DNA of 64,000 nucleotides from Polynucleobacter sp. es-EL-1 (GCF_018687975.1 NZ_CP061310.1:620001-684000); one strand, 5' to 3'. Positions 20,246 to 27,289 are shown, numbered from the stretch's first letter. A program made the numbers and translations. The notes: a model not told the origin generated them from the letters alone.

Positions 20246-21739
20246 TTATTTTGAATTGAGAAAATTAATACGAGCTGCAGTCACCGCATCAATATCTGCA
20301 TTAGCTTGAATATTATTTTGGTGGCTGGCTAGGGCTTTCTCAATTGGCTTGGCTAAGACCTTGCCGTATTCAACGCCAGGCTGGTCAAAGCTGTTGATAT
20401 TCCACAGTGCCCCTAAGCTTGCTGTGCGATGCTCATAAAGAGCAAGTAGGGCGCCTAAATAGAAGGCATCTAACTTGGGTAACAATAAGAGATTGCTCGG
20501 ACGTTTGCCGGGATAGACATCATTAGGATTGCTGGCTGTTTTGCCATTGGCTAATGCTTGTGCTTGAGCTAAGCAGTTCGATAACAAAATACGATGATGC
20601 GCCACTGCCTCTGGACGATCACTCATGGGTTCTCTTACGGCGATGAAATCAATCGGAATGATTTCAGTTCCTTGATGAAAGAGTTGGAAATAAGAATGCT
20701 GCGCGTTACTTCCCGCACTACCAAATACTACCGGTGAAGAATGTTTTACAGGCTTTCCATCTCGATCGATACTCTTGCCATTGCTTTCCATATCCAGCTG
20801 TTGCAGCCACTTGGGAAACCAATCTAAAGCGTCAGCATAGGGAATGGCGGCGAACGCTTTAATGTCGTGCTGCTCCTGTTGGTAGAGCAAAGTCAGTGCC
20901 ATGATAACTGGCAGATTTTGCTCAAGCGGTGCATTTTGAAAATGCAAGTCCATTGCTTGGGCGCCTGCCAAAAACTGCTTGAAAGTTTCAAAACCATACT
21001 GGAGCGCAATGGGTAAGCCTACTGCCGACCAGACGGAGTAGCGACCACCAACCCAATCCCAAAAAGGGAGGATGTGATCTTCCAAAATACCAAATGCTTT
21101 GGCAGCCGCTACGTTTGCGGACACCGCATAGAGTGACTGGGCAATTTCTTCTGGGTTGCGACCACAATCTTTGAGCCAAGCAACAACCGCCTTGGCATTC
21201 ATCGTGGTTTCAAGGGTGGTGAAGGATTTGGAAACAATGATGACCCGAGTCGTCTGAGGTTTTGCTCTGGCTAAGATGCGGGCTAACTCCGCAGTATCAA
21301 TGTTGGCCAAAAAGTGCATGTGCATGCCACGATTCTGAATACCGGGCACATGGGCAAGGGCTTCAATGGCCAAGCGGGGGCCAAAATCCGAGCCACCAAT
21401 GCCAATATGAATGACATCAGTCACACCATCCCATTGCTTACTAATCACCTCAATACGTTCCCAAACTTTGGCAACTGCTGGCATGACATCAGCGCCAGCA
21501 ATCATGACGGGGGTTTGGGAGAGATTGCGTAGTGCGGAGTGAAGCGCTGGACGGTCTTCGCTGTTATTAATATGCTTGCCAGCAAACATATCGGCTATAA
21601 ACCCTTCAAGTCCAGACTGACGCGCTCCTGCAAAGAGGGACTGCCAAGCGCGGTCATCAATACCCTGGTATGCAGTATCTAAAGAAATATCGATGACTGA
21701 ATGCAGATTTTGCGGGGGTAAAGATGCTGGTAAAGACAT
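20246..21739 (-). CDS. pgi: Glucose-6-phosphate isomerase
   Basis: Interconverts glucose 6-phosphate and fructose 6-phosphate. Landmarks in order: IGIGGSDFGPRLAIEAL (sugar-phosphate loop), SKSFTTLETTMNA (phosphate-binding SIS loop), DWVGGRYSVWSAVGLPIAL (PGI signature 1), MESNGKSI, GSAGSNAQHSYFQLFHQG, and SFDQPGVEYGK with the lysine of the second signature. At 497 aa it is shorter than the ~550-aa enzyme of E. coli but complete. It heads a likely two-gene unit with the phosphohexomutase gene downstream. No strong ribosome site is seen before the ATG. Confidence 0.96.
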   Translation of the reverse strand: MSLPASLPPQNLHSVIDISLDTAYQGIDDRAWQSLFAGARQSGLEGFIADMFAGKHINNSEDRPALHSALRNLSQTPVMIAGADVMPAVAKVWERIEVISKQWDGVTDVIHIGIGGSDFGPRLAIEALAHVPGIQNRGMHMHFLANIDTAELARILARAKPQTTRVIIVSKSFTTLETTMNAKAVVAWLKDCGRNPEEIAQSLYAVSANVAAAKAFGILEDHILPFWDWVGGRYSVWSAVGLPIALQYGFETFKQFLAGAQAMDLHFQNAPLEQNLPVIMALTLLYQQEQHDIKAFAAIPYADALDWFPKWLQQLDMESNGKSIDRDGKPVKHSSPVVFGSAGSNAQHSYFQLFHQGTEIIPIDFIAVREPMSDRPEAVAHHRILLSNCLAQAQALANGKTASNPNDVYPGKRPSNLLLLPKLDAFYLGALLALYEHRTASLGALWNINSFDQPGVEYGKVLAKPIEKALASHQNNIQANADIDAVTAARINFLNSK

Positions 21740-21879
21740 TGCTAGATTTTATCAATAAGGCCATCAAAATCCCCTTAAAACGCTGAAAATGTTACGATTT
21801 CGTTAATAACAAGGCTTTAGCCGAGGCAAAAGTCATTACAAAATTGAGACATATCTGAAATCAGGTCAGGAATAACCGA

Positions 21880-23016
21880 ATGGAGCAGGTGGATTGCGTC
21901 GTAGTGGGCGCTGGAGTGGTTGGATTAGCGGTTGCCCGAGAAATGGCGCTGCAGGGTCGAGAAACTATCTTGCTCGAGCGTGAGGATTCGTTCGGAACTA
22001 TCAGTAGCGCTCGCAATAGCGAAGTCATTCATGCAGGAATTTATTACCCAAAGGGTTCTTTAAAAGCAAAACTCTGTGTCGAGGGTAATCAGCGGTTATA
22101 TGAGTATTGCCGCACTCACCAGGTAAGCACTCAGGCTTATGGAAAATTGATTGTTGCTACAGACAGTAGTCAGTTAGATGATCTGCAAGCTATTTTGTAT
22201 AAAGCTCAGCAAAACCATGTCCCTGATATCAAGATGATTACCGGGGCGCAGGCAAAAGCTTTAGAGCCTCAACTGCGTTGTGAGGCTGCAGTCCTCTCTG
22301 CCTCTACCGGTGTAGTTGATAGTCACGGCCTCATGCTCTCCTTACTTGGAGGATTTGAGGATGCTGGCGGTATGGTTGCTTACCAATCCCCTTTACTTGC
22401 TGCAAAGCCGATCGGTGCTATTGCTGAAGGGGGCTTTGAGCTCACCATTGGCGGCGCTGATGGCATGACTATTCAGACAAAGCTGTTGATTAACTGCGCC
22501 GGACTGAGTGCGCCAGCCTTAGCCCAACGCATTGAAGGGCTTGCTAAAGACCAAATACCTAAAGCGTATTTCGCTAAGGGAAATTATTTTTCCCTTTCTG
22601 GAAAATCGCCATTTAGCCATTTGATTTATCCCATTCCAGAGCCGGGCGGCTTGGGAGTTCATCTCACACTGGATATGGGTGGCCAGGCCAAGTTTGGTCC
22701 GGATGTGGAATGGCTGGAAATTGAAGAGGAAGGTCAAATCAGCTATACGGTCGACCCCCAGCGTGGTGAAGGCTTTTATGCTGCTGTGAGGCAATATTGG
22801 CCTGAGCTCAAAGACGGCGCTTTACAGGCCGATTACTCTGGAGTCAGGGCAAAAATTGTTCCACCCAATGCTCCTGCAGGAGACTTTCATTTCAATGGGC
22901 CCCAGCAGCATGGGCTACAGGGATTATTTAATCTTTATGGCTTCGAGTCCCCTGGGCTTACTTCATGCTTGGCAGTAGCAGGGCATTTGGAATCACTCAT
23001 TAAGCAATCCCAATAA
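21880..23016 (+). CDS. LhgO-like FAD-dependent oxidoreductase
   Basis: A DAO-family flavoprotein of 378 aa. The N-terminal dinucleotide-binding motif GAGVVGLAVAREMALQG is followed by LLERE and by SSARNSEVIHAGIYYPKGSLKA, typical of L-2-hydroxyglutarate dehydrogenase/oxidase (LhgO/YgaF) and related 2-hydroxyacid oxidases. A second flavin-contact region, LINCAGLSAPALA, and the C-terminal GLFNLYGFESPGLTSCLAVAGHL also fit. The likely reaction is oxidation of L-2-hydroxyglutarate to 2-oxoglutarate, but the substrate is inferred from family resemblance. The ATG follows an AGGA site. The gene is divergent from pgi and convergent with the toxin gene 6 bp away. Confidence 0.85.
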   Translation: MEQVDCVVVGAGVVGLAVAREMALQGRETILLEREDSFGTISSARNSEVIHAGIYYPKGSLKAKLCVEGNQRLYEYCRTHQVSTQAYGKLIVATDSSQLDDLQAILYKAQQNHVPDIKMITGAQAKALEPQLRCEAAVLSASTGVVDSHGLMLSLLGGFEDAGGMVAYQSPLLAAKPIGAIAEGGFELTIGGADGMTIQTKLLINCAGLSAPALAQRIEGLAKDQIPKAYFAKGNYFSLSGKSPFSHLIYPIPEPGGLGVHLTLDMGGQAKFGPDVEWLEIEEEGQISYTVDPQRGEGFYAAVRQYWPELKDGALQADYSGVRAKIVPPNAPAGDFHFNGPQQHGLQGLFNLYGFESPGLTSCLAVAGHLESLIKQSQ

Positions 23017-23021
23017 CAGTC

Positions 23022-23432
23022 TTAATGCAGTGGTCCAAATGGATTCAGTAATTCAATCTTAAAGCGCTTAAAGTCTTTGGTATTTCTGGTTACCACTGTG
23101 AGTTTCTTCTCTATTGCAGTCGCTGCAATCATGGCATCCTCACGGACCGTATTCGACTGGGTGTGCATTAGTTTTGCCCATAGGCTAAAAGTTGTCCCAG
23201 TCATGGCTAGAACATGGTGACTCCTCAGAATTTCCGCCAACCAAACATCAAGAGATTCTGCTTTTTCTCTATCTTGCTCTCTAGTTAGCTCGATTCCTGC
23301 CTGAATCTCCCCTATAGAAACTGCAGAAATATAGAGATCTTCCTCCGCAACAGTCTTGAACCACTCTAAAACTGCGCCATGGGGTTTTAACTTACGCAAT
23401 TCTGAAATGACATTGGTGTCTAAAAGGTACAT
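23022..23432 (-). CDS. PIN-domain toxin, VapC/FitB type
   Basis: A 136-residue PIN ribonuclease and the toxin half of a type II toxin-antitoxin pair. The acidic metal-binding residues expected of the fold are present: Asp5 (MYLLDTNVISE), a Glu in AVSIGEIQAGIE, the Asp of REDAMIAATA, and Asp in VTRNTKDF. The N-terminal YLLDTNVISELRK is typical of the FitB/VapC branch. The gene starts 8 bp after the antitoxin stop, so the two are cotranscribed from the antitoxin promoter. The pair sits just outside the tRNA-Ser island boundary, so it does not belong to the integrated element as I define it. Confidence 0.9.
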   Translation of the reverse strand: MYLLDTNVISELRKLKPHGAVLEWFKTVAEEDLYISAVSIGEIQAGIELTREQDREKAESLDVWLAEILRSHHVLAMTGTTFSLWAKLMHTQSNTVREDAMIAATAIEKKLTVVTRNTKDFKRFKIELLNPFGPLH

Positions 23433-23440
23433 ATTTGCGA

Positions 23441-23701
23441 TTAAAGTTTGGCGGGTTTGCGGACCAAGCCTTGTCCGCGTTTTGGCAGAATCAAATCTCC
23501 CTTTGCATCCTCCGAGAGAAGGAGGGATTTCAGAGAGGGTTTAGCGAGTTCTTTCAATGCATTCCACTCCTTAATGGTGATGAGTACAGCCGTTTCATGC
23601 CCTCTTTTAGTGACTACTTGAGGACCCTCTTTGAGACAAGCATTTAATAGCTCACTGAATTTTGCTTTTGCATCCTGAACTGCCCAGCGGTTGTTTGCCA
23701 T
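23441..23701 (-). CDS. Phd/YefM-family antitoxin
   Basis: The 86-residue antitoxin partner of the downstream PIN toxin. The N-terminal half (WAVQDAKAKFSELLNACLKEGPQVVTKRGHETAVLI) is the Phd/YefM DNA-binding and dimerisation fold. The C-terminal tail (SLLLSEDAKGDLILPKRGQG) is the expected toxin-wrapping segment. An AGGAG site lies upstream of the ATG. Phd-type antitoxins usually repress their own operon with the toxin, and repeated TGACTAG sequences lie immediately upstream. Confidence 0.9.
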   Translation of the reverse strand: MANNRWAVQDAKAKFSELLNACLKEGPQVVTKRGHETAVLITIKEWNALKELAKPSLKSLLLSEDAKGDLILPKRGQGLVRKPAKL

Positions 23702-23710
23702 TTTTACTCC

Positions 23711-23730
23711 TGACTAGATATCTGACTAGT
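23711..23730 (-). promoter_or_regulatory. Candidate operator of the toxin-antitoxin operon
   Basis: Two TGACTAG repeats, 12 bp apart, lie directly upstream of the antitoxin start. They also form an ACTAG-N8-CTAGT inverted repeat. The position just ahead of a Phd/YefM gene is where autoregulatory binding sites occur in this family. That it is an operator is inferred from position and symmetry. Confidence 0.5.
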
Positions 23731-23841
23731 TTACCAGTTAAGGAGCTATCATTTCTCGTTGCCAGGAGGTATTTGAGCAAGGAGGGTGGGCTAATAAAAC
23801 AGGCTCCATTTGAGTTTTGTGTGTGATGTTTCTGAATTCCT

Positions 23842-23847
23842 TATAAT
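23842..23847 (+). promoter_or_regulatory. -10 box of tRNA-Ser promoter
   Basis: A perfect TATAAT lies 19 bp before the tRNA-Ser 5' end. The best -35 (TTGTGT, about 23817) is poor and its 19-bp spacing is long, so only the -10 is called. Confidence 0.5.
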
Positions 23848-23866
23848 CAAGGACTCAATTCGCAAA

Positions 23867-23956
23867 GGAAGAGTGGCAGAGCGGTTGAATGCACCAGTCT
23901 TGAAAACTGGCGAGGATGAAAGTCCTCCGTGAGTTCGAATCTCACCTCTTCCGCCA
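23867..23956 (+). tRNA. tRNA-Ser (anticodon UGA)
   Basis: A 90-nt class II tRNA. The acceptor arms GGAAGAG and CTCTTCC pair, followed by discriminator G and an encoded CCA. The anticodon stem CCAGT/ACTGG encloses CTTGAAA with anticodon TGA. A long variable arm (CGAGGATGAAAGTCCTCC region) and a T-arm with GTTCGAATC follow. Its last 14 bases are duplicated at 44370-44383, marking it as the integration site of the island; the gene itself remains intact. Confidence 0.96.
23943..23956 (+). repeat. attL, 14-bp direct repeat
   Basis: CACCTCTTCCGCCA, the 3' end of the tRNA-Ser gene including its CCA. It is identical to the sequence at 44370-44383. Identity stops on both sides (T versus A before it, G versus A after it). 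Confidence 0.85.
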
Positions 23957-23972
23957 GTATTTATATAGAAAG

Positions 23973-24004
23973 CCCAGTAAATTCAATGAGTTACTGGGTT
24001 TTTT
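23973..24004 (+). terminator. Intrinsic terminator after tRNA-Ser
   Basis: A perfect 8-bp stem CCCAGTAA / TTACTGGG with a 10-base loop is followed by a run of T. It lies 16 bp after the tRNA and therefore inside the island, so the element supplies the terminator for the tRNA it entered. Confidence 0.8.
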
Positions 24005-24017
24005 GTTGCCTATTTTA

Positions 24018-24042
24018 TCTCCAGTACCCACATTGGTACCCA
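24018..24042. repeat. Left paired GTACCCA sites (candidate integrase arm sites)
   Basis: TCTCCAGTACCCACA (24018-24032) also occurs at 44225-44239. A second GTACCCA follows 12 bp after the first, at 24036. Both ends of the island therefore carry two GTACCCA boxes 12 bp apart in the same orientation. Arm-type binding sites of tyrosine integrases, or excisionase sites, are the natural explanation, by inference. Confidence 0.6.
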
Positions 24043-24043
24043 C

Positions 24044-24316
24044 TTATTCTTCAAGTCGTTCCCTGGTTAGGGGTAGCTTTTCTAGCTTGTCTCTTGGGGG
24101 TGGTGTGGCTGTTCTATTGTGGCGCTGCTGGTCTTCAGATGCCACCTCAAACTCTCTGGCGCGTTGCAGCTCCTGTTCTTTGACCTCAGCTAGCTTGGAT
24201 GCTGGAATGACCATGCCGTCCTTAATAAGGCGCTCCAGTTGGAATTGCTTAAAGGTTTGAGTCTTTACCTTGCCAGAATATTTAGCGGTGCTGTTATCTG
24301 AGCTGTCGAAGTCCAT
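24044..24316 (-). CDS. Small charged protein of unknown function
   Basis: A 90-residue reading frame at the left end of the island, ending right beside the paired GTACCCA sites. The product is highly charged and mostly helical (KQFQLERLIKDGMVIPASKLAEVKEQELQRAREFE), with no signal peptide or membrane segment. It is not a family I can name. The upstream ribosome site is weak (TAGAG). An overlapping frame on the other strand looks less protein-like. The composition suggests a real small accessory protein, but coding status is uncertain. Confidence 0.5.
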   Translation of the reverse strand: MDFDSSDNSTAKYSGKVKTQTFKQFQLERLIKDGMVIPASKLAEVKEQELQRAREFEVASEDQQRHNRTATPPPRDKLEKLPLTRERLEE

Positions 24317-24460
24317 GTAATTACTCTAACAAAATTTTAGCGGGGTACCCCGTTATCAATTTTCTGAAAGCCGACCCCCACCCACCCGGCACCCCCCATT
24401 TTTGAAAAAGGGCCCCATCCGCTTATCCTTACACACTGTTTTGCTCAAACGATTTTAATT

Positions 24461-24478
24461 TTTTGACACATGTCAAAA
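24461..24478. promoter_or_regulatory. TTTTGACA-CA-TGTCAAAA inverted repeat
   Basis: A perfect 8-bp inverted repeat with a 2-base centre lies just after the stop of the XRE gene and 145 bp ahead of the small gene at 24044-24316. It contains TTGACA on both strands, so it may combine -35 hexamers with an operator. An XRE-type repressor is encoded next to it. Confidence 0.4.
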
Positions 24479-24501
24479 CTTATACATGTGATTGGTAATG
24501 A

Positions 24502-24756
24502 CTACAGGCCGGCTTTTTTGAGTAGCTCTGCGGCTGAGAGGTTGAGGGTGTTAGCTATCTTGACTAGATTAATCATTGCCAGGTTATGTTCTCCGCGCTC
24601 GATACCACCCATATAGCTTCTATCAATGCCAACCTCATTGGCTAGCGCCTCCTGAGACAGTCCCAGGGCTAGTCGAATATCCCTAATAACAGCGCCAAGT
24701 GCAACTAATTCGCTTGTGCCGCTATATGTTGGTGAAGGTTTTGCCATAGGCAGCAT
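24502..24756 (-). CDS. XRE-family helix-turn-helix regulator
   Basis: An 84-residue protein that is almost entirely a Cro/C1-type HTH domain: AVIRDIRLALGLSQEALANEVGIDRSYMGGIERGEHNLAMINLVKIANTL, with the recognition helix around GIDRSYMGGIERG. Such single-domain regulators commonly control mobile-element genes. Translation may start at the first ATG (24756) or at the fourth codon. The gene is divergent from the gene at 24826, and the 69-bp gap probably holds both promoters. Confidence 0.9.
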   Translation of the reverse strand: MLPMAKPSPTYSGTSELVALGAVIRDIRLALGLSQEALANEVGIDRSYMGGIERGEHNLAMINLVKIANTLNLSAAELLKKAGL

Positions 24757-24825
24757 GTTTGCCTATTGACGTTTTTAATACCACGGGAGATGATACCCAG
24801 TACTTATAAAAACTAAAGATACCAA

Positions 24826-25236
24826 ATGACGAAATATGTGAATCAGGATGTATTTGATGCCTCACTACTTCTAGCTGCTGCTGATTATTTAGATTCAGGT
24901 AGCGAATTACAGTTACACAGTACAGTTGGTCAGTTGGTTCAGTACTACCAAAATGATTACGTTGGTGACTATTTATTTCGGAATCAATTGATAGAAATGG
25001 TGCCTAAGTTAGTCAAAAAATTTGAAAAAATTTCTAAAGCAGTATTAGTCGAGAGGCTTAAGTTTGCAGCGGATGTCAGAATGCAACTTGATGACAATAT
25101 GAAGAGAAAATCTTCGCTAAAGAAAATGTTTGGGGGTACTGCATTTACCTCTGGCCATCCCAATCCAAATGTAAGGGCTGAAACTGGCCTAATTAATGCA
25201 GAGTACTTGGTAAATCTTGTAATGTCTGGGGTATGA
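24826..25236 (+). CDS. Unknown protein, 136 aa, coupled to zinc-ribbon gene
   Basis: I do not recognise this protein. It appears soluble and largely helical (FDASLLLAAADYL, LFRNQLIEMVPKLVKKFEKISKAVLVERLKFAADVRMQ), with a Gly/Pro-containing segment (GGTAFTSGHPNPNVRAETG) towards the C-terminus. Its stop overlaps the start of the next gene (ATGA), so the two are translationally coupled and probably work together. The gene diverges from the XRE regulator and may be controlled by it. Confidence 0.65.
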   Translation: MTKYVNQDVFDASLLLAAADYLDSGSELQLHSTVGQLVQYYQNDYVGDYLFRNQLIEMVPKLVKKFEKISKAVLVERLKFAADVRMQLDDNMKRKSSLKKMFGGTAFTSGHPNPNVRAETGLINAEYLVNLVMSGV

Positions 25237-25571
25237 CAAGAATTTCTTCTTTCCATATATATGGATGTCCAGATTGCAAGCGGGAGCATATTTTGCCTAA
25301 CTATGCCTCCATAAGCGTGACCGTAGCTGTCGATGCTTATGTACCTGATGAGGACTTGAGGATATGTTTTGGTTGCGGGGCTGTGAAGCCCTTCAAGCAA
25401 TTTGTATATGTCGGCACAAAACAAAAGCCCAGGCCTGACCATACCCCGTCTTATGTGAGATTAATTAAACGGTTGTTTGGCATAAGGCAACGGGAGGTGG
25501 AAGTCCATCCAACTAGGATTTATCGATATCTGCATGCAAAATCTAAACCAACGCTTGGAAGCTTTTTATAA
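25233..25571 (+). CDS. Small zinc-ribbon-like protein, 112 aa
   Basis: Four cysteines in two CxxC knuckles (CPDC at residues 12-15 and CFGC about 35 residues later) suggest a zinc ribbon. The C-terminal half is basic (YVRLIKRLFGIRQREVEVHPTRIYRYLHAK), which could bind nucleic acid. The start codon overlaps the previous stop. No named family is recognised; the zinc-binding reading rests on the cysteine pattern alone. Confidence 0.65.
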   Translation: MTRISSFHIYGCPDCKREHILPNYASISVTVAVDAYVPDEDLRICFGCGAVKPFKQFVYVGTKQKPRPDHTPSYVRLIKRLFGIRQREVEVHPTRIYRYLHAKSKPTLGSFL

Positions 25572-25599
25572 AGCTGTTATATTTCAATCTACATCAAGA

Positions 25600-25712
25600 G
25601 ATGGCTTTGTCGCCACAGCAACCTGCTAACGCTAGTAAGGTGCTAAAAAGATGAGACTCATGAAGAATGAGTAATCAAAGGCGACAAACCCACCACACCG
25701 GTGGGTTTTTTA
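25600..25712 (+). ncRNA. Candidate structured small RNA with own terminator
   Basis: No protein gene covers 25572-25799. The sequence folds into a three-way junction. P1 is a perfect 9-bp helix (TTTGTCGCC at 25606-25614 with GGCGACAAA at 25680-25688). P2 is AGCA(a)CCT with AGGTGCT. P3 is ACTCAT with ATGAGT. It is followed at once by a terminator stem (25686-25694 with 25700-25708) and a T run. The 3' strand of P1 shares three bases with the 5' strand of the terminator stem, so the two helices could compete. That fits a small RNA, or a 3'-UTR or leader switch. A Polynucleobacter sRNA motif or a phage-type antisense RNA should be tested first; I cannot assign a family. Confidence 0.6.
25686..25712 (+). 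terminator. Intrinsic terminator before the 25800 operon
   Basis: AAACCCACC / GGTGGGTTT is a perfect 9-bp stem with a 5-base loop (ACACC), followed by TTTTATT. It would end transcription of the upstream pair (24826-25571) or of the structured RNA. Confidence 0.88.
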
Positions 25713-25730
25713 TTGGGTGAAGTGGCTCTA

Positions 25731-25745
25731 GCTCAATATTTGAGC
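25731..25745. promoter_or_regulatory. GCTCA-N5-TGAGC palindrome, copy 1
   Basis: GCTCA-ATATT-TGAGC lies 55 bp before the start codon of the gene at 25800 and after the terminator, where an operator for that operon would be. It matches the palindromes at 28813 and 29597. Confidence 0.65.
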
Positions 25746-25799
25746 CTTCTAGTCTTGATAATTTTTATGTAGAGATTAATTAATCGAATTGGAGGCTAT

Positions 25800-26162
25800 A
25801 TGCGTGATTACACATACCTAGGTGGAGCTCGTTTTACCGTCAATAATTTGTTTCGTAGTCTGCGCTTTGATATCGATAGGCTCGATATGAGTTGGGTAGA
25901 TGGAGAAAAGCCAGAATTCAGCCGGGGGTTTCGGATCGTTGATAACGATGAGGCTAATACCGTTACCGTTGATGGTGAAGATGGTGATAACTTGATTTAT
26001 AGCCTTGCGTATATTTTCAGCAAAGAAGATGGCGCTGATAACTTTAGGGCTGCGACTGACGAATATCTCAAGGCTGCTCTAGAGACCAAAGAATATTTGG
26101 TAACTAGTCAAAAAAAAGATCCCGAGGGAAGGGCTGAATTTGCAGAGGCTGTAGTTCACTAG
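25800..26162 (+). CDS. Unknown acidic protein, 120 aa
   Basis: A soluble, acidic protein of no family I know. The N-terminal half looks beta-rich (YTYLGGARFTVNNLFRSLRFDIDRLDMSWVDG) and the C-terminal half helical (DNFRAATDEYLKAALETKEYL). A strong GGAGG site lies five bases before the ATG. It is the first gene of a rightward cluster (25800-27274) behind a GCTCA-N5-TGAGC palindrome. Confidence 0.65.
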   Translation: MRDYTYLGGARFTVNNLFRSLRFDIDRLDMSWVDGEKPEFSRGFRIVDNDEANTVTVDGEDGDNLIYSLAYIFSKEDGADNFRAATDEYLKAALETKEYLVTSQKKDPEGRAEFAEAVVH

Positions 26163-26242
26163 ATGTATGAGGTAGTAAGGGCGGAGTTAAACCGAATTGC
26201 CAGGCCCAGACAGTCGTCAAATTGGCTAAAGAGGAGAGCGCA

Positions 26243-26518
26243 ATGTTTAGACCGCCACCGGAATACAAGTGGAAACAGCAGGTTAGCATTTACCAGGCGA
26301 AATTTAGGAGAAAGGTGCCCCAGTGGGTTCTGACTCTAAATTTGGATGATGCAGCTAGATTGCTATCAAGTTGCATCTATCTTAATTACAAGTTGCCCGC
26401 AGATGTCTTGATCCCCGGGGAAGCATTAAATGGTTATGGTGGGTTGTGGTCCCCATCACGAAACCGTTGGGATGTGAAGGCAAATCCACCAACTAGCCTC
26501 AAATCAAATAAGGAGTAA
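26243..26518 (+). CDS. Unknown small protein, 91 aa
   Basis: A TTG 21 bases upstream is also in frame, but ATG 26243 has a GAGGAG site at the right distance (six bases) and is preferred. The product is basic and aromatic at the N-terminus (MFRPPPEYKWKQQVSIYQAKFRRKVPQWVL), followed by a helical segment (LDDAARLLSSCIYLNYKLP) and a polar tail. No family is recognised. The next gene follows after two bases, so they are cotranscribed. Confidence 0.55.
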   Translation: MFRPPPEYKWKQQVSIYQAKFRRKVPQWVLTLNLDDAARLLSSCIYLNYKLPADVLIPGEALNGYGGLWSPSRNRWDVKANPPTSLKSNKE

Positions 26519-26520
26519 TC

Positions 26521-26817
26521 ATGTCAATTCTGAAAAAGGGAGTCCTATGCGTCATTATTGGAGGATGCCCAGAAAACATAGGCTTAATTGTTGAGGTGGT
26601 ATCCCATCTCGGAAGGCATGAGGGGCGAGAGGATGCTTACGAGATCAAAACCGTTACAAGTCGTAAGTTCAATCAATTATGGAGTGGGACTAGGCTTGTG
26701 AAGGGTTACTCAACAGAGGCTATTACTGATAGACATAAGTTAAGGCCCCTGATTAATCTAGGGGATGAACCACCGTTAGCTGAGTATCAGGAAAAACTAG
26801 ATGCAATCACAATATGA
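26521..26817 (+). CDS. Unknown small beta-rich protein, 98 aa
   Basis: The start GVLCVIIGGCPENIGLIVEVVSHLG resembles the beginning of a KOW/SH3-like barrel (short strands around G-x-x-V-x-I-x-G), but the match is only impressionistic. An AAGGAG site precedes the ATG by four bases. The last 17 bases overlap the next gene, pointing to coupled translation with the HD-domain protein. Confidence 0.6.
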   Translation: MSILKKGVLCVIIGGCPENIGLIVEVVSHLGRHEGREDAYEIKTVTSRKFNQLWSGTRLVKGYSTEAITDRHKLRPLINLGDEPPLAEYQEKLDAITI

Positions 26818-27274
26818 TCGCGCTGGATTAATTGCTTTAATTAAAGCTGAGTTCAAGATTGACTGGCGCGGTGTTCATGGGGCTAATCACTGGGCTCGGG
26901 TGCTTCATCATGGGAAAAATATTGGCGCCATTAGAAAGGCGGACTTAATGGTTGTTGAGCTATTTTGTTTTCTGCACGATAGTTGTCGTCTGAATGATGG
27001 GCGAGACCCGCAACATGGCGCGAGGGCTGCTGAATTTGCACACGGTATCCATGGGGATTTCTATAGCCTTAAGCCAATGCAGCTGGAGACACTTTGCTAT
27101 GCTTTGAAGCATCACTCTGGTGGAGATGTGTCGTTGGATGCAACCATTCAGACTTGCTGGGATGCTGACAGATTAGATTTAGGTAGGGTGGGGATATTTC
27201 CATCTCCGGAGTTCCTCTCCCCAGAGGCGTCTATTTTTATTGATTTAGCCCATGACTGGAGCCTTAGAAGGTAG
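26801..27274 (+). CDS. HD-domain-like metal phosphohydrolase, 157 aa
   Basis: The order of metal ligands expected of HD-superfamily hydrolases is visible: His in RGVHGANHWARVL, the His-Asp doublet in FCFLHDSCRLNDG, His in DPQHGARAAEFA, His-His in ALKHHSGGD, and a final Asp in CWDADRLDLGRVG. This pattern is known from metal-dependent phosphohydrolases acting on nucleotides. The substrate is unknown. The gene overlaps its upstream neighbour by 17 bases and ends the 25800-27274 cluster, convergent with the 168-residue gene 16 bp away. Confidence 0.75.
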   Translation: MQSQYDRAGLIALIKAEFKIDWRGVHGANHWARVLHHGKNIGAIRKADLMVVELFCFLHDSCRLNDGRDPQHGARAAEFAHGIHGDFYSLKPMQLETLCYALKHHSGGDVSLDATIQTCWDADRLDLGRVGIFPSPEFLSPEASIFIDLAHDWSLRR

Positions 27275-27289
27275 TCTTACCCCCTCCGT

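Noticed and set aside
25633..25685. Possible hammerhead ribozyme (GATGAG followed by a stem and CAAAG)
   Set aside because: The invariant CTGATGA and GAAA core sequences are not both present, so only a general three-way junction is claimed.
26163..26330. A 56-codon frame starting right after the 25800-26162 gene
   Set aside because: It largely overlaps the better-supported gene at 26243 in another frame, and the translation is basic and unpatterned.
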